Assembly (NCBI GenBank): GCA_003242085.1
Contig: QBML01000041.1
Coordinates: 1 to 63,605, forward strand
Source: Pseudanabaena frigida
GTDB taxonomy: Bacteria; Cyanobacteriota; Cyanobacteriia; Pseudanabaenales; Pseudanabaenaceae
Direction: 5' to 3'
DNA length: 63,605 bases
Positions 17,434-26,108 of the stretch are shown here, in pieces. The notes below the pieces were generated by a model. It worked only from the letters and a program-made list of their open reading frames with translations. It was not told where the DNA came from and ran no database searches. A program made the translations under genes and the position numbers. Each line of letters begins with the position of its first letter. Positions within the stretch are counted from its first letter, which is position 1.

Positions 17434-17522
17434 AACTATAAAACCTAAAAGAGATTAGGGTCGCTTCGCGACCCTAATCTCTTTTAGGTTTTGAGATTGT
17501 CCTAACATGACTGACGATAGCT
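17434..17522. repeat. Hairpin repeat element, family C (type B arm)
   Basis: A perfect 25-bp stem, AAAACCTAAAAGAGATTAGG.. (17440-17464) with 17468-17492, loop TTC. The right arm reads GAGATTGTCCTAACATGACT followed by GACGATAGCTA, which is the inverted form of the arm seen at 28519-28547 and 44693-44720. The left arm is reduced to CTATA. Confidence 0.75.
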
Positions 17523-17546
17523 ACAACATAAATGTATATCAATAAA

Positions 17547-17643
17547 TATAGCAATGAAAGAATAGCTAGGACAAATCAAAACCCAAATAAATAGAGGCGG
17601 CGCTTTGCGCCGCCTCTATTTAAGCAAAACTTGCATTGCTATA
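17547..17643. repeat. Family A hairpin element with a deleted right shoulder
   Basis: Starts TATAGCAATG, ends GCAAAACTTGCATTGCTATA. The left part keeps TAGGACAAATCAAAACCC and the stem AAATAAATAGAGGCGGCGC-TTT-GCGCCGCCTCTATTT; the right side lacks the GGGTTTTATGTCC shoulder. The stem is nearly the same as at 4060-4175, but the loop is TTT instead of GAA. Confidence 0.8.
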
Positions 17644-17644
17644 T

Positions 17645-17679
17645 AAACCAGAGGGGACGTTTTGTGTCTTCTCTGGTTT
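17645..17679 (-). terminator. Terminator of the TpsB gene
   Basis: AAACCAGAGGGGAC pairs with GTCTTCTCTGGTTT with two weak positions. It lies 6 bp after the TpsB stop on the minus strand, followed by A/T-rich sequence. Confidence 0.55.
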
Positions 17680-17685
17680 GGGATT

Positions 17686-19386
17686 TTAGAACTGGTATCC
17701 CAAACTGAAATAAAAGGCAGATTCTTGTAAATTTGTACCGCGATCGCTGAGATTTATAAATGGAATCGCATAATCCAATCTTAAATTTAACCGTTCAATA
17801 GGTGTAAGCAATAGTCCTACACCACCTCCAGCTAAAAAGTTTTGACTGGGTAAGGGATTGGGATTATTGGAATTATTCCATACTGCGCCAGCATCTAGAA
17901 AAGGAATAACTTGTAAAAATGCTGTACCTATATCGTTGCGTAGTGCCACAATGCGATTTTCTAGGGAAAAGCGGATGCCATTATCACCCGTTCGGGCATT
18001 TTGGCGAAATCCACGCAAGGACTGACCGCCACCAATCGTAAATTGCTGCGAAGATAGCAACGGATCGGCAGATAGTTGGAGATCTAACGAGCCGATTAAC
18101 AATGAATCCGTTCCCAAAGATTGCACGCGTTGGATCTGTCCTAGCCAGCTAAAAAACGAGGCACTCGGTGTCGTCACTCTAGTTGAGCCGAATAAACCAG
18201 TCCCTAAACTAAACTGCGATCGCAATGCCCAAGCCCCAAACTGATCGCGTAATGTGTAGTCTTGCCCGAATCTAATTACACTAGTTCGGCTTGTGCCATC
18301 TGCTTCTGGCCCAATACCAAAGGGAATGGCGAGATCGTTAAAGGCAAAGGTTTGACCTTGCTGATAGGCATAGCCTAACGACAAAGCTAATTCTTCAACA
18401 CTTGAGCGAATGAGTGGTTGGCGGAAACTTATATCAAATAGATTATTATTGCCACGAATATTTAGAGCATCAAAAGGGGCTTGAGTGATGCGATAGTTGC
18501 TTGGAGAATATCGCAAACTCAAGGTTCCATTCATCGGATTGAGCGGCAAACTGTAGGAGAGATCGTACTGATTGGAGCCACTGGTTGTCGTTCCATAATA
18601 GGAAGCTGTCAAGATGTCGCCATTACCAGAGAGGTTCCGAAAGAATAAGCCGCCGCCATAGCGCTCTGAACCTACTGCGGGAGGCGAAAAGTTATCGATG
18701 CTGGCAAATCCACCGAACTGATTTGCTTCTTCCACTTTAACAACAAGAATACTACTATCGTTTTGAGTTCCTGCTTTGAGGGTAGCTTCTACATTACGAA
18801 AAATAGGATCTGCGCGTAGAAGTCGTAATTGATCTTCCAGTTTGGCAGCATTCAGGGGAATACCAACTCCTAGCGCTACTCGCGATCGTACATAATCGGG
18901 ATTGGTATTAACTAAGCCTTGAATTTCAATTTTTTCAACTTTGCCCTCAATGACTTGAATTGTGACTATGCCATCAACAGTTTTTTGAGGATCGACTACT
19001 GCCTGAGAAGTTATGTAGCCGCGATCGGCATAGATTTGGGTGATTGATTGAGCTGCTTTTTGAATTTGTTCGGGAGTTACTTGTTTTCCTTCTAAGGTTT
19101 GAATGATTCCCTCTAGATCGGCTTTATCTAATATGGTACTGCCAATAATTTCGACTTTTTTGATAGCGATCGCTTGAGCGATTTGGGAAGGAACTAGTAT
19201 AAATGGCTGAGCCGAAGATCTATTAGAATTATCAATCCTAGTTATGCTATTTAGCGGTTGTAGGCTAGTATTAATCGAGCTACCATCAATAGGTTTTGCT
19301 GCTGCCGATTCTATCGATACGCTGACAATACAGCTAAATATCAAAGAACGCGATAGATTATGACTGATTAGTGTGAATGAGTTCAT
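17686..19386 (-). CDS. TpsB outer-membrane transporter (ShlB/FhaC/HecB family)
   Basis: I choose the ATG at 19386 (566 residues); a TTG at 19422 would add a charged stretch before the signal peptide. Signal peptide about 1-31. A linker is followed by a POTRA region (about 72-160; AIKKVEIIGSTILDKADLEGIIQTLEGKQVTPEQIQKAA is its start) and a 16-strand barrel. The motif SLRGFRQNARTGDNG near residue 455 is the conserved loop that enters the pore. The protein ends in phenylalanine (SLGYQF), as outer-membrane proteins do. It is divergent from TpsA, 290 bp away, its expected substrate. Together they form a two-partner secretion (type Vb) system. Confidence 0.92.
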   Translation of the reverse strand: MNSFTLISHNLSRSLIFSCIVSVSIESAAAKPIDGSSINTSLQPLNSITRIDNSNRSSAQPFILVPSQIAQAIAIKKVEIIGSTILDKADLEGIIQTLEGKQVTPEQIQKAAQSITQIYADRGYITSQAVVDPQKTVDGIVTIQVIEGKVEKIEIQGLVNTNPDYVRSRVALGVGIPLNAAKLEDQLRLLRADPIFRNVEATLKAGTQNDSSILVVKVEEANQFGGFASIDNFSPPAVGSERYGGGLFFRNLSGNGDILTASYYGTTTSGSNQYDLSYSLPLNPMNGTLSLRYSPSNYRITQAPFDALNIRGNNNLFDISFRQPLIRSSVEELALSLGYAYQQGQTFAFNDLAIPFGIGPEADGTSRTSVIRFGQDYTLRDQFGAWALRSQFSLGTGLFGSTRVTTPSASFFSWLGQIQRVQSLGTDSLLIGSLDLQLSADPLLSSQQFTIGGGQSLRGFRQNARTGDNGIRFSLENRIVALRNDIGTAFLQVIPFLDAGAVWNNSNNPNPLPSQNFLAGGGVGLLLTPIERLNLRLDYAIPFINLSDRGTNLQESAFYFSLGYQF

Positions 19387-19676
19387 GCTACTAGGGTCAA
19401 TTTTATTGGCAACAATGCACAAAAGAATAACCTAGAATAGTAAATCTAAGTCGTAATTTTTTTAATCAATATACAACAGTTAACAAAAATTACAATATTG
19501 ATTGAGTAAGTAAATGCTATAAGTTTTCTAAGACCACTAGAAAATTAATTTTATAGATTAGGACATCTTTAATCAATCTAATTCCATAAAATTAATCGGT
19601 ATTTAATTTGTAAATGGGCAAATAAATAGAATTTATAAATGTTCCTGAGCTTTACTCATTACAAAGGAGAAATTAA
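19387..19676. promoter_or_regulatory. Divergent promoter region between TpsB and TpsA
   Basis: 290 AT-rich bp with no gene. The TpsA side ends in AAAGGAG (19663-19669) 7 bp before its ATG. No perfect operator was recognised, so promoter positions are not assigned. Confidence 0.4.
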
Positions 19677-22187
19677 ATGTCTACAGTCTTCAAGATTGGC
19701 TTTAAGTATATTAAAAGAGTAGCGATCGCCTTGCTTTTGACACATCCCTTTGTTGTGGGTAGTGCCGCCTATGCTCAGTCAATTGTGCCAGCTAACGATC
19801 TAGGCACACAGGTAAATTCTGCCACTACTAATTCTCAACAATTAAATATTACAGGTGGTACGCAGGCAGGAATAAATCTTTATCACAGTTTCCAGCAATT
19901 TGGCTTGGAGCAAGGGCAGATTGCTAATTTTTTATCTAATCCAAGTATTCAAAATATTCTCGGTCGAGTGGTTGGTGGCAACCCATCAATAATTAATGGA
20001 TTAATTCAGGTTACGGGTGGTAATTCTAATCTCTATTTATTAAATCCTGCGGGAATCATTTTTGGCTCCAATGCCAGCCTAAATGTTCCTGCTGCCTTTA
20101 CGGCAACTACGGCAAATGGAATTCAGGTGGGTAATGGTTGGTTTGGATTGAATACAGGGATTGATGATGTCAAGAAGTTAACTGGTACTCCTCAAGCTTT
20201 CGGCTTTGCTAGTAATACTTCAATGACCGCTAGCGATCAACCAGTAGCCGCGATCATTAATACTGGCAATCTTACAACTCAAGAAGGTCAAAGCATTACT
20301 CTTGTAGGTGGTTTGGTGATTAATACAGGCACGATCGCTTCCCCATCAGGCAAAGTTACGATCGCTGCCGTACCCGATGGCAAGTATGTCAAAATCACCC
20401 CTGAAGGCAGCCTCTTAAGTTTAGAGCTGCCGATCGCTGACCAACAAGAACTCGCACAACGTTCCATTCTTACTTCCGATCTACCTAGCCTTTTGAGAGG
20501 TTCTACGGAACTTCGCAATCTCACAGGTTTAAATGTGGATAGTTCGGGTAATGTGCTAGTTGGCAACACGGCTATTCCCGCAACTTCAGGAACGGCGATC
20601 GCGTCAGGAACGATTGACGTATCTAGCTCAACGGCTAAAGGTGGCGAGATTAATGTCTTGGGCGATCGCGTTGGTCTGGTTTCAGCAAATGTTAATGCTT
20701 CTGGTGCAATCGGTGGCGGAACGGTTTTAATTGGTGGCGATTATTTGGGGAAAGGAGTTGTTCCTAATTCTCAAATCACTTTCGTCGATCGATCTTCAAC
20801 AATCAATGCAGACGCAATGCAATCAGGGAATGGCGGTAAAGTGATTGCTTGGGCAGATGATAAAACTAGCTTTAGCGGTAAAATCTCCGTGCGCGGTGGC
20901 ATCAATGGAGGTAATGGTGGATTTGTTGAAACTTCTGGCAAAAACTATCTCAATGTTCAAAATGCTTCAGTAGATGCTTCTGCTGCTAACGGCAAAATAG
21001 GAAGCTGGCTGCTCGATCCACGTAACATTATCATTCAGACTGGTGGAACGACAGTCGTTGCCGATCCTTTAATTCTCACTAAGTTAGCAGATGCTAGTGA
21101 TACTACTAATGATTTTACAATCGATCCATCGGTTATCAGTGGCGCGACTGCCAATGTGACGCTTGTTGCATCTAACGACATTACTTTTAATAATTCAATC
21201 AGTAACTTTAATGACAATGTAACTTTGACTGCGATCTCTGGGAACCAGATTAAAACTATATCTGGAGTCAATGTTAGCTTTTTTGGACTTAATAGCGGGA
21301 TTAACTTTTCAGCTAATGGTGATATCACAATCGCTCCCAAAGGAACTAACTTCTTTAGTCGAGCGATCGAAGCTAGTAATATTTCACTTACTAGCACTAA
21401 TGGAAATATCAGCACTGGTAGCATTCGCGCCACCGATTCTACTCCTATCGGTAGCCAAGTAGTTTTAACCGCTAATAATGGCTCAATCCTATTGGATGGG
21501 TTTATTCAGGCTGGCGATTCCAATAATGCCACCACTGACAGCAAGATTACGATTACCGCGCAACGATTTACAGCGATCAATCCTTTATCTTTCAATGCTA
21601 ATTATGTAAATGTGGGAGATACAACGGGCTTTATTAACAATGGTCAACAGAATCCTACTAGCTTGATTGCCTATGCTGCTTTTACAACCGATCCTGTGGG
21701 AACATTTACAGGAGCCCCCGTTCGCAGCATTCAACTTCAGTTACCAGGTGATACTGCTCCGCGCACGATCGCAGGAAGCGGCGCATCAATTATTTCTATA
21801 AATATCCTCAAAGACACAACTTTTTCTATTTATCCAAAAGCGATCGCCTCTGGAACGAGTGGTACAAGTGGGGCTATTTCCCAAGGCGTTTCTTCTATTC
21901 CACCCAATGTCTTGGTTCTAATATCTGACCAGTCCTTTAGCTCTAATACTAATACTAGTAATAATACTAGTCTTGCTAATGCCTTAACTGCGAATACCTT
22001 GAGTAACGATGCGATCGCTTCAGCGCGTACTGCTGACTTGCAGGCGAATGCTGGTGAAGTTAAGGACTGCGAACAGACTGGGACAAAGAAACCAATTTTG
22101 AATCTCACCGCATCTGTGCCTTCTGCAACCGTGACTCGCAATGTCCAAAATCCAAAGCGTTCTAATTTGCCACCATGCAAAGAATAA
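19677..22187 (+). CDS. TpsA: FHA N-terminal domain secreted protein
   Basis: 836 residues. Signal peptide about 1-33 (ends AYAQ). Residues about 35-160 are the haemagglutination-activity/TPS domain (VPANDLGTQVNSATT, then NGLIQVTGGNSNLYLLNPAG and IIFGSNASLNV); the NPAG segment matches the family's NPNG/NPAG signature. Residues about 160-700 are repetitive beta-helix (GNGGKVIAWADDKTSFSGKI). The C-terminal part is low-complexity and ends with two cysteines (DCEQTG and LPPCKE). It is short for an FHA-type exoprotein. Probable role: surface adhesin or secreted factor exported by the neighbouring TpsB. It is 9 bp upstream of the CHAT gene and very likely in its operon. Confidence 0.92.
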   Translation: MSTVFKIGFKYIKRVAIALLLTHPFVVGSAAYAQSIVPANDLGTQVNSATTNSQQLNITGGTQAGINLYHSFQQFGLEQGQIANFLSNPSIQNILGRVVGGNPSIINGLIQVTGGNSNLYLLNPAGIIFGSNASLNVPAAFTATTANGIQVGNGWFGLNTGIDDVKKLTGTPQAFGFASNTSMTASDQPVAAIINTGNLTTQEGQSITLVGGLVINTGTIASPSGKVTIAAVPDGKYVKITPEGSLLSLELPIADQQELAQRSILTSDLPSLLRGSTELRNLTGLNVDSSGNVLVGNTAIPATSGTAIASGTIDVSSSTAKGGEINVLGDRVGLVSANVNASGAIGGGTVLIGGDYLGKGVVPNSQITFVDRSSTINADAMQSGNGGKVIAWADDKTSFSGKISVRGGINGGNGGFVETSGKNYLNVQNASVDASAANGKIGSWLLDPRNIIIQTGGTTVVADPLILTKLADASDTTNDFTIDPSVISGATANVTLVASNDITFNNSISNFNDNVTLTAISGNQIKTISGVNVSFFGLNSGINFSANGDITIAPKGTNFFSRAIEASNISLTSTNGNISTGSIRATDSTPIGSQVVLTANNGSILLDGFIQAGDSNNATTDSKITITAQRFTAINPLSFNANYVNVGDTTGFINNGQQNPTSLIAYAAFTTDPVGTFTGAPVRSIQLQLPGDTAPRTIAGSGASIISINILKDTTFSIYPKAIASGTSGTSGAISQGVSSIPPNVLVLISDQSFSSNTNTSNNTSLANALTANTLSNDAIASARTADLQANAGEVKDCEQTGTKKPILNLTASVPSATVTRNVQNPKRSNLPPCKE

Positions 22188-22196
22188 TTCGATCCT

Positions 22197-24869
22197 ATGA
22201 AAAGTAAAGGTTATGCGATCGCGATATTGTTTGTAATTGGCTTAACATCACCGATCGCAGCGTGGGCAGCAGGAATTAGTAACCCTGCTATTCCATCCCA
22301 AGATGTACGATCGCCAGCAGATGAACTGGTGGAGAAGGGTTTTCAGCAATTTCGGGCGCAAAAGTTCGATCTGGCGTTCGCTAGTTGGCAGCAAGCGCTT
22401 AAACTTTATCAGCAGCAAAAAAACAGTAAAGGAGCGATCAATGTCCTCGCAGGTTTAGCAGAAGCATCAAAACAGCTCGGCAAATACGAGCAAGCGATTG
22501 CTTACTTGCAGCAATTACTAGCTTTAGCGCAAAGTCTAGAAGATCGGCAAACTGAAGCCGATGCTTTGGGTAATCTGGGTAATAACTATCGCGTTATCGG
22601 CAACTCCGTTAAGGCTTTAGAAGTACAGAATCAACGATTAGCAATTATGCAAGAACTGAGCGATCTCCAAGGTGAAGGAAAAGTGCGCGCTAGTCTTGGC
22701 AACATTTACTACGATCTCGGCAACTATAGCAAAGCTGAGACTTTCTATCGCCAAAGTCTGGAATTGGCACAACGTCTTGGAGATCGGCAAACTGAAGCCA
22801 ATGTGCTGGCTGATCTGGGCAATAACTATCGTGTTATCGGTAACTACGTTAAGGCTCTAGAAGTACAGAATCAAGGATTAGTAATTAGGAAAGAACTGAG
22901 CGATCGCCAAGGTGAAGGACAAGTGCGTGCTAGTCTTGGCAACATTTACTACGATCTCGGCAACTATAACAAAGCCGAGACTTTCTATCGCCAAAGCCTG
23001 AAAATTGCCAAAGAAGTTGGCAACAATAACGGTGAAGTTTTTCTATACAATAGTTTGGGAGGAATTGCTGGAGCTAGAGAAGAATACCAAGAAGCAATTA
23101 AAAATTACAAGCAAAGTTTAGCTATCGCCCAAAAAATTGGACTTAGGGCAGAAGAAGGGAATGCGCTGAATAATATTGGCTCTGGCTATCACGTTCAGCG
23201 TAAATATAAAGAAGCGATAACTTATTACGAACAAGCCCTGACTGTTGCGAAGGATATTAAAAACCCACGCATTGAAGGAGCTGCGATCGGTGGTTTAGGA
23301 TTAGCCTACGTTTTTTTAGGAGAATACGATAAAGCTTTATCTTTTCAGGAACAAAGCTGGGTATTAGCCAAACAAATAGGCGATCGTCGCTTAGAAGCAA
23401 TGACTTTAAGTAATTGGGGCTATACACTTTGGCGATCGCAAAAGTATCCAGAAGCAGAGCAAAAGTTTCTCAACAGTCTGAGCCTATTGGAATCTCTACG
23501 TTCTAACTTAAGTGATAATGACAAAGTTTCTATTTTTGATACGCAACTTCATGCGTTTAATTTGTTGCAGCAGATTATGGTTGCCCAGAATAAGCCTGAA
23601 GTAGCTTTAGAAATTGCTGAGCGGGGACGCGCTCGGGCTTTTGCCGAACTGCTCTCCCGTCGTCTGAACTCAAGCGCACCATTGAAAGCAGAGCAGAAGA
23701 GGGATGCTAACGCCGTATCTTTGGAATCTGTGAATATTGCCGATATTCGACGCATTGCTCAACAACAGAATGCGATATTAGTGGAATATTCTCTGATTAC
23801 CGATCCTAGTTTTATTGGACAAGGAAAACTCAAAGGTGAATATACCAAGCTTTATATTTGGGTCGTACAACCTTCTGGCGCGATCGCCTTTCGGGAAGTC
23901 GATCTCACCAAAAATAGCTCGATAGTTGACCTTGTTTCAGATATGCGCAGCTTTTTCAATGATGCTGGCTCAATAGAACAAGATCCCAAAAAAGTTGCAG
24001 CTAAATATGGCGAACTGAAGCAACTGCATACGCTTCTCATTCAGCCAATTCAAGATTTGCTCCCTAAAGACGATCGGACAGGAGTAATTTTCTTACCCCA
24101 ATCACTGCTGTTTCTAGTTCCCTTTGCCGCACTCATCGATCCCCAAGATAAATTCCTAATCGAGCGTTATACCGTCCAAATTGCCCCTGCAATTCAGGTA
24201 CTCGATCTCACGCATCAAATTCGGCAGCAATTACAAAAAGTGAATCTACAAGAGATTCTGATCGTTGGCAATCCCACAATGCCAACTTTGGGCGATCCAC
24301 CAGTACAATTGCCATCTTTGCTGGGTGCAGAAAAAGAAGCAAAGGCGATCGCCTCTTTGCTCAAAACAACTTTTTTAACAGGCAATCAAGCCACAAAAGT
24401 TGAAGTTGTTGAAAAAATGAAAAATGCACGATTTATCCATCTAGCTACGCATGGATTGTTAGAGGAATATCGCAAAGGTGATATCCCAGGTGCGATCGCC
24501 CTTGCACCTAGTCAAATCAATGGTCAAACTGATGATGGGTTCCTGACTGCTGGCGAAATTATTACGATGCGATTGAATGCGGAGATGGTAGTACTCAGTG
24601 CTTGTAAAACTGGACAGGGGCTTTTAACTGGGGATGGTGTGATCGGTCTATCGCGATCGCTAATTACCGCAGGGGTTCCGAGCGTAGTCGTATCGTTATG
24701 GTCAGTCCCTGACGATCCTACGGCATTGTTGATGACCACTTTTTACAAAAAATTTCAAACAATTCCTAATAAAGCCCAAGCTCTGCGTCAGGCGATGCTT
24801 GAGACTAAATCTAAGTACCCAGATCCCCTCAATTGGGCAGCTTTTACCTTAATCGGTGAATCCCAATAA
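22197..24869 (+). CDS. Secreted TPR-CHAT caspase-like protein
   Basis: 890 residues with a signal peptide (about 1-25, ends AWAAG). Residues about 45-430 are tetratricopeptide repeats, with a recent tandem duplication (see the repeat entry). Residues about 590-890 are a CHAT domain (clan CD peptidase like caspases) with a plausible His752 (HLATHG) and Cys803 (LSACKTGQG) dyad, both intact. CHAT proteins cleave a partner in the few cases studied; the substrate here is unknown. The signal peptide implies action outside the cytosol. The gene follows TpsA by 9 bp and is separated from DUF928 by petN on the other strand. A terminator follows the stop. Confidence 0.9.
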   Translation: MKSKGYAIAILFVIGLTSPIAAWAAGISNPAIPSQDVRSPADELVEKGFQQFRAQKFDLAFASWQQALKLYQQQKNSKGAINVLAGLAEASKQLGKYEQAIAYLQQLLALAQSLEDRQTEADALGNLGNNYRVIGNSVKALEVQNQRLAIMQELSDLQGEGKVRASLGNIYYDLGNYSKAETFYRQSLELAQRLGDRQTEANVLADLGNNYRVIGNYVKALEVQNQGLVIRKELSDRQGEGQVRASLGNIYYDLGNYNKAETFYRQSLKIAKEVGNNNGEVFLYNSLGGIAGAREEYQEAIKNYKQSLAIAQKIGLRAEEGNALNNIGSGYHVQRKYKEAITYYEQALTVAKDIKNPRIEGAAIGGLGLAYVFLGEYDKALSFQEQSWVLAKQIGDRRLEAMTLSNWGYTLWRSQKYPEAEQKFLNSLSLLESLRSNLSDNDKVSIFDTQLHAFNLLQQIMVAQNKPEVALEIAERGRARAFAELLSRRLNSSAPLKAEQKRDANAVSLESVNIADIRRIAQQQNAILVEYSLITDPSFIGQGKLKGEYTKLYIWVVQPSGAIAFREVDLTKNSSIVDLVSDMRSFFNDAGSIEQDPKKVAAKYGELKQLHTLLIQPIQDLLPKDDRTGVIFLPQSLLFLVPFAALIDPQDKFLIERYTVQIAPAIQVLDLTHQIRQQLQKVNLQEILIVGNPTMPTLGDPPVQLPSLLGAEKEAKAIASLLKTTFLTGNQATKVEVVEKMKNARFIHLATHGLLEEYRKGDIPGAIALAPSQINGQTDDGFLTAGEIITMRLNAEMVVLSACKTGQGLLTGDGVIGLSRSLITAGVPSVVVSLWSVPDDPTALLMTTFYKKFQTIPNKAQALRQAMLETKSKYPDPLNWAAFTLIGESQ
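22542..23021 (+). repeat. Tandem duplication of 240 bp inside the TPR array
   Basis: Two adjacent 240-bp units begin at 22542 and 22782 with the same GATCGGCAAACTGAAGCC. They stay alike over most of their length, including AATAACTATCG..GTTATCGG and GCTAGTCTTGGCAACATTTA. Each unit encodes 80 residues, that is two TPRs. The low divergence points to a recent expansion or gene conversion. Confidence 0.75.
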
Positions 24870-24894
24870 AAAAGGGCGCTTAGCGCCCTTTTTT
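24868..24894. terminator. Bidirectional terminator between CHAT gene and petN
   Basis: AAAAAAGGGCGC-TTA-GCGCCCTTTTTT is a palindrome with A and T tracts on both sides, so it can end both the plus-strand CHAT transcript and the minus-strand petN transcript. Confidence 0.8.
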
Positions 24895-24898
24895 ACTT

Positions 24899-24988
24899 TT
24901 ATAGTCCGTTACGTCCCCAGACAACAAAAGCAATCGAAAGTGTAAACATACCGAGTACGCCAAACCAACCCAATGACAAGATATCCAT
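24899..24988 (-). CDS. petN: Cytochrome b6f complex subunit PetN
   Basis: A 29-codon gene, absent from long-ORF lists. It reads from ATG at 24988 to TAA at 24899. The product starts [10 protein letters not shown] and ends [11 protein letters not shown], matching PetN in length and in the invariant MDIL...WGRNGL ends. It is the smallest b6f subunit, a single thylakoid helix needed for complex stability. The gene lies alone, tail-to-tail with the CHAT gene. Upstream at 25023-25032 is TATTATAAT, a possible -10 element, but no well-spaced -35 was seen. Confidence 0.95.
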   Translation of the reverse strand: MDILSLGWFGVLGMFTLSIAFVVWGRNGL

Positions 24989-25204
24989 AGTTTTGTAAAG
25001 ATTTTAATAAATTTTTCTAAGTATTATAATACGCTTTCCTGCGTCAAAGAGAAACCAGAATGGACGTTTTGCGCTGATTCTATAAATTAGAAAGGTTGAA
25101 TATCTTCACCCATTTCTAATGTGGATTTTATGAGAATGTTAAGTCGAATGCCCGTAGCAACTTTTTATTAGAAATTGCATTCTTAATTAACTATCTGGCA
25201 TTTC

Positions 25205-25242
25205 AGGATTACGATGTGCTGCTTGCTGCACATCGTAATCCT
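25205..25242. repeat. Hairpin before the DUF928 gene
   Basis: AGGATTACGATGTGC (25205-25219) pairs perfectly with GCACATCGTAATCCT (25228-25242). It lies 30 bp upstream of the chosen DUF928 start. It may be a transcribed leader hairpin or repeat; 24989-25204 otherwise shows only the petN upstream region. Confidence 0.55.
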
Positions 25243-25273
25243 AACGTTTAAATTTTCTGGAGGCGATCGCATT

Positions 25274-26077
25274 ATGTCTTTATCAAAAAAAATCTTAATG
25301 GCATCGGCTTGCTCTTGCTTAGTGGCAAGTACTGTAATTGCTTCGCCATTTGTTTTCGATACTTCTTCTGCCCAAGCTCAAGCACGCAAGGTACGCTATA
25401 TCCCACCTAGTAATCTTGATGCTCCTAAAGTTTCAGGATCGGGGATTACTCGCAGTGCTGGCTGTGTTGATGCAACCTGCTTTATTGCCTTGATCCCAGA
25501 TTTACAAGTTGACGATCGACCAGCTCCATTAACGATCTCAGAGCGTCCCACCGTCTATTTGCTAGTTCCCAAAATCAAAAAGGGACAGGCTAGATTTACG
25601 CTGAATGAAGTAGATGATAAGCTACAGAAAGCAACTAGAGTTTATCGAACCACATATATTTTTCAAAATAATGTTGGTGTGGTTGCTCTGAAGTTGCCTG
25701 ATGATGCACCTGCCTTAAAACTTAACAAGAACTATACTTGGGACGTTATTCTGACAGAGGATGATTTTGGTTTTGCTGAAACTGTTCGCGGTTCAGTACG
25801 TCGAATTGAGCTTCGTCCGAAACTGCTAAAACAGCTAGAATCCACCGTCAATCCATTAGAAAAAGCCGCCTTATTAGCTCAAGAAGGTATCTGGTTTGAG
25901 TCACTACAAGCTCTAATCGATGCCCAAAAGTCTTCACCCAAGGACATGGAAGCTAAAAAAGAATGGTCTGAACTTTTGAAAGCGGTCAAATTGGAGCGGG
26001 CAATCGACAAACCCTTCCTAGACTGTTGTAAGGTTAAAACTCAAAATCCATTGGGTGTAAATATAAAGAGTTATTAG
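25274..26077 (+). CDS. DUF928 domain secreted protein
   Basis: I choose the ATG at 25274, with GGAGG at 25259-25263; an earlier in-frame start at 25214 falls inside a hairpin. 267 residues. Signal peptide about 1-37 (ends AQAQA). The DUF928 pattern is present: PRKVRYIPPSNLDAP-like opening, CFIALIPDL with an upstream paired cysteine, ERPTVYLLVPK, and NKNYTWDVIL. The C-terminal part is helical (KAALLAQEGIWFESLQALIDAQ). Function unknown; DUF928 proteins often sit next to CHAT and CHASE2 proteins in cyanobacteria. It is followed after 31 bp by the CHASE2 cyclase on the same strand, so the two are probably co-transcribed. Confidence 0.88.
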   Translation: MSLSKKILMASACSCLVASTVIASPFVFDTSSAQAQARKVRYIPPSNLDAPKVSGSGITRSAGCVDATCFIALIPDLQVDDRPAPLTISERPTVYLLVPKIKKGQARFTLNEVDDKLQKATRVYRTTYIFQNNVGVVALKLPDDAPALKLNKNYTWDVILTEDDFGFAETVRGSVRRIELRPKLLKQLESTVNPLEKAALLAQEGIWFESLQALIDAQKSSPKDMEAKKEWSELLKAVKLERAIDKPFLDCCKVKTQNPLGVNIKSY

Positions 26078-26108
26078 AGACATTCGTCCTTTGTTTGGTT
26101 AGATATTT

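Noticed and set aside
25214-25273. Longer start of the DUF928 protein
   Set aside because: It translates a perfect hairpin; a GGAGG site supports the ATG at 25274.
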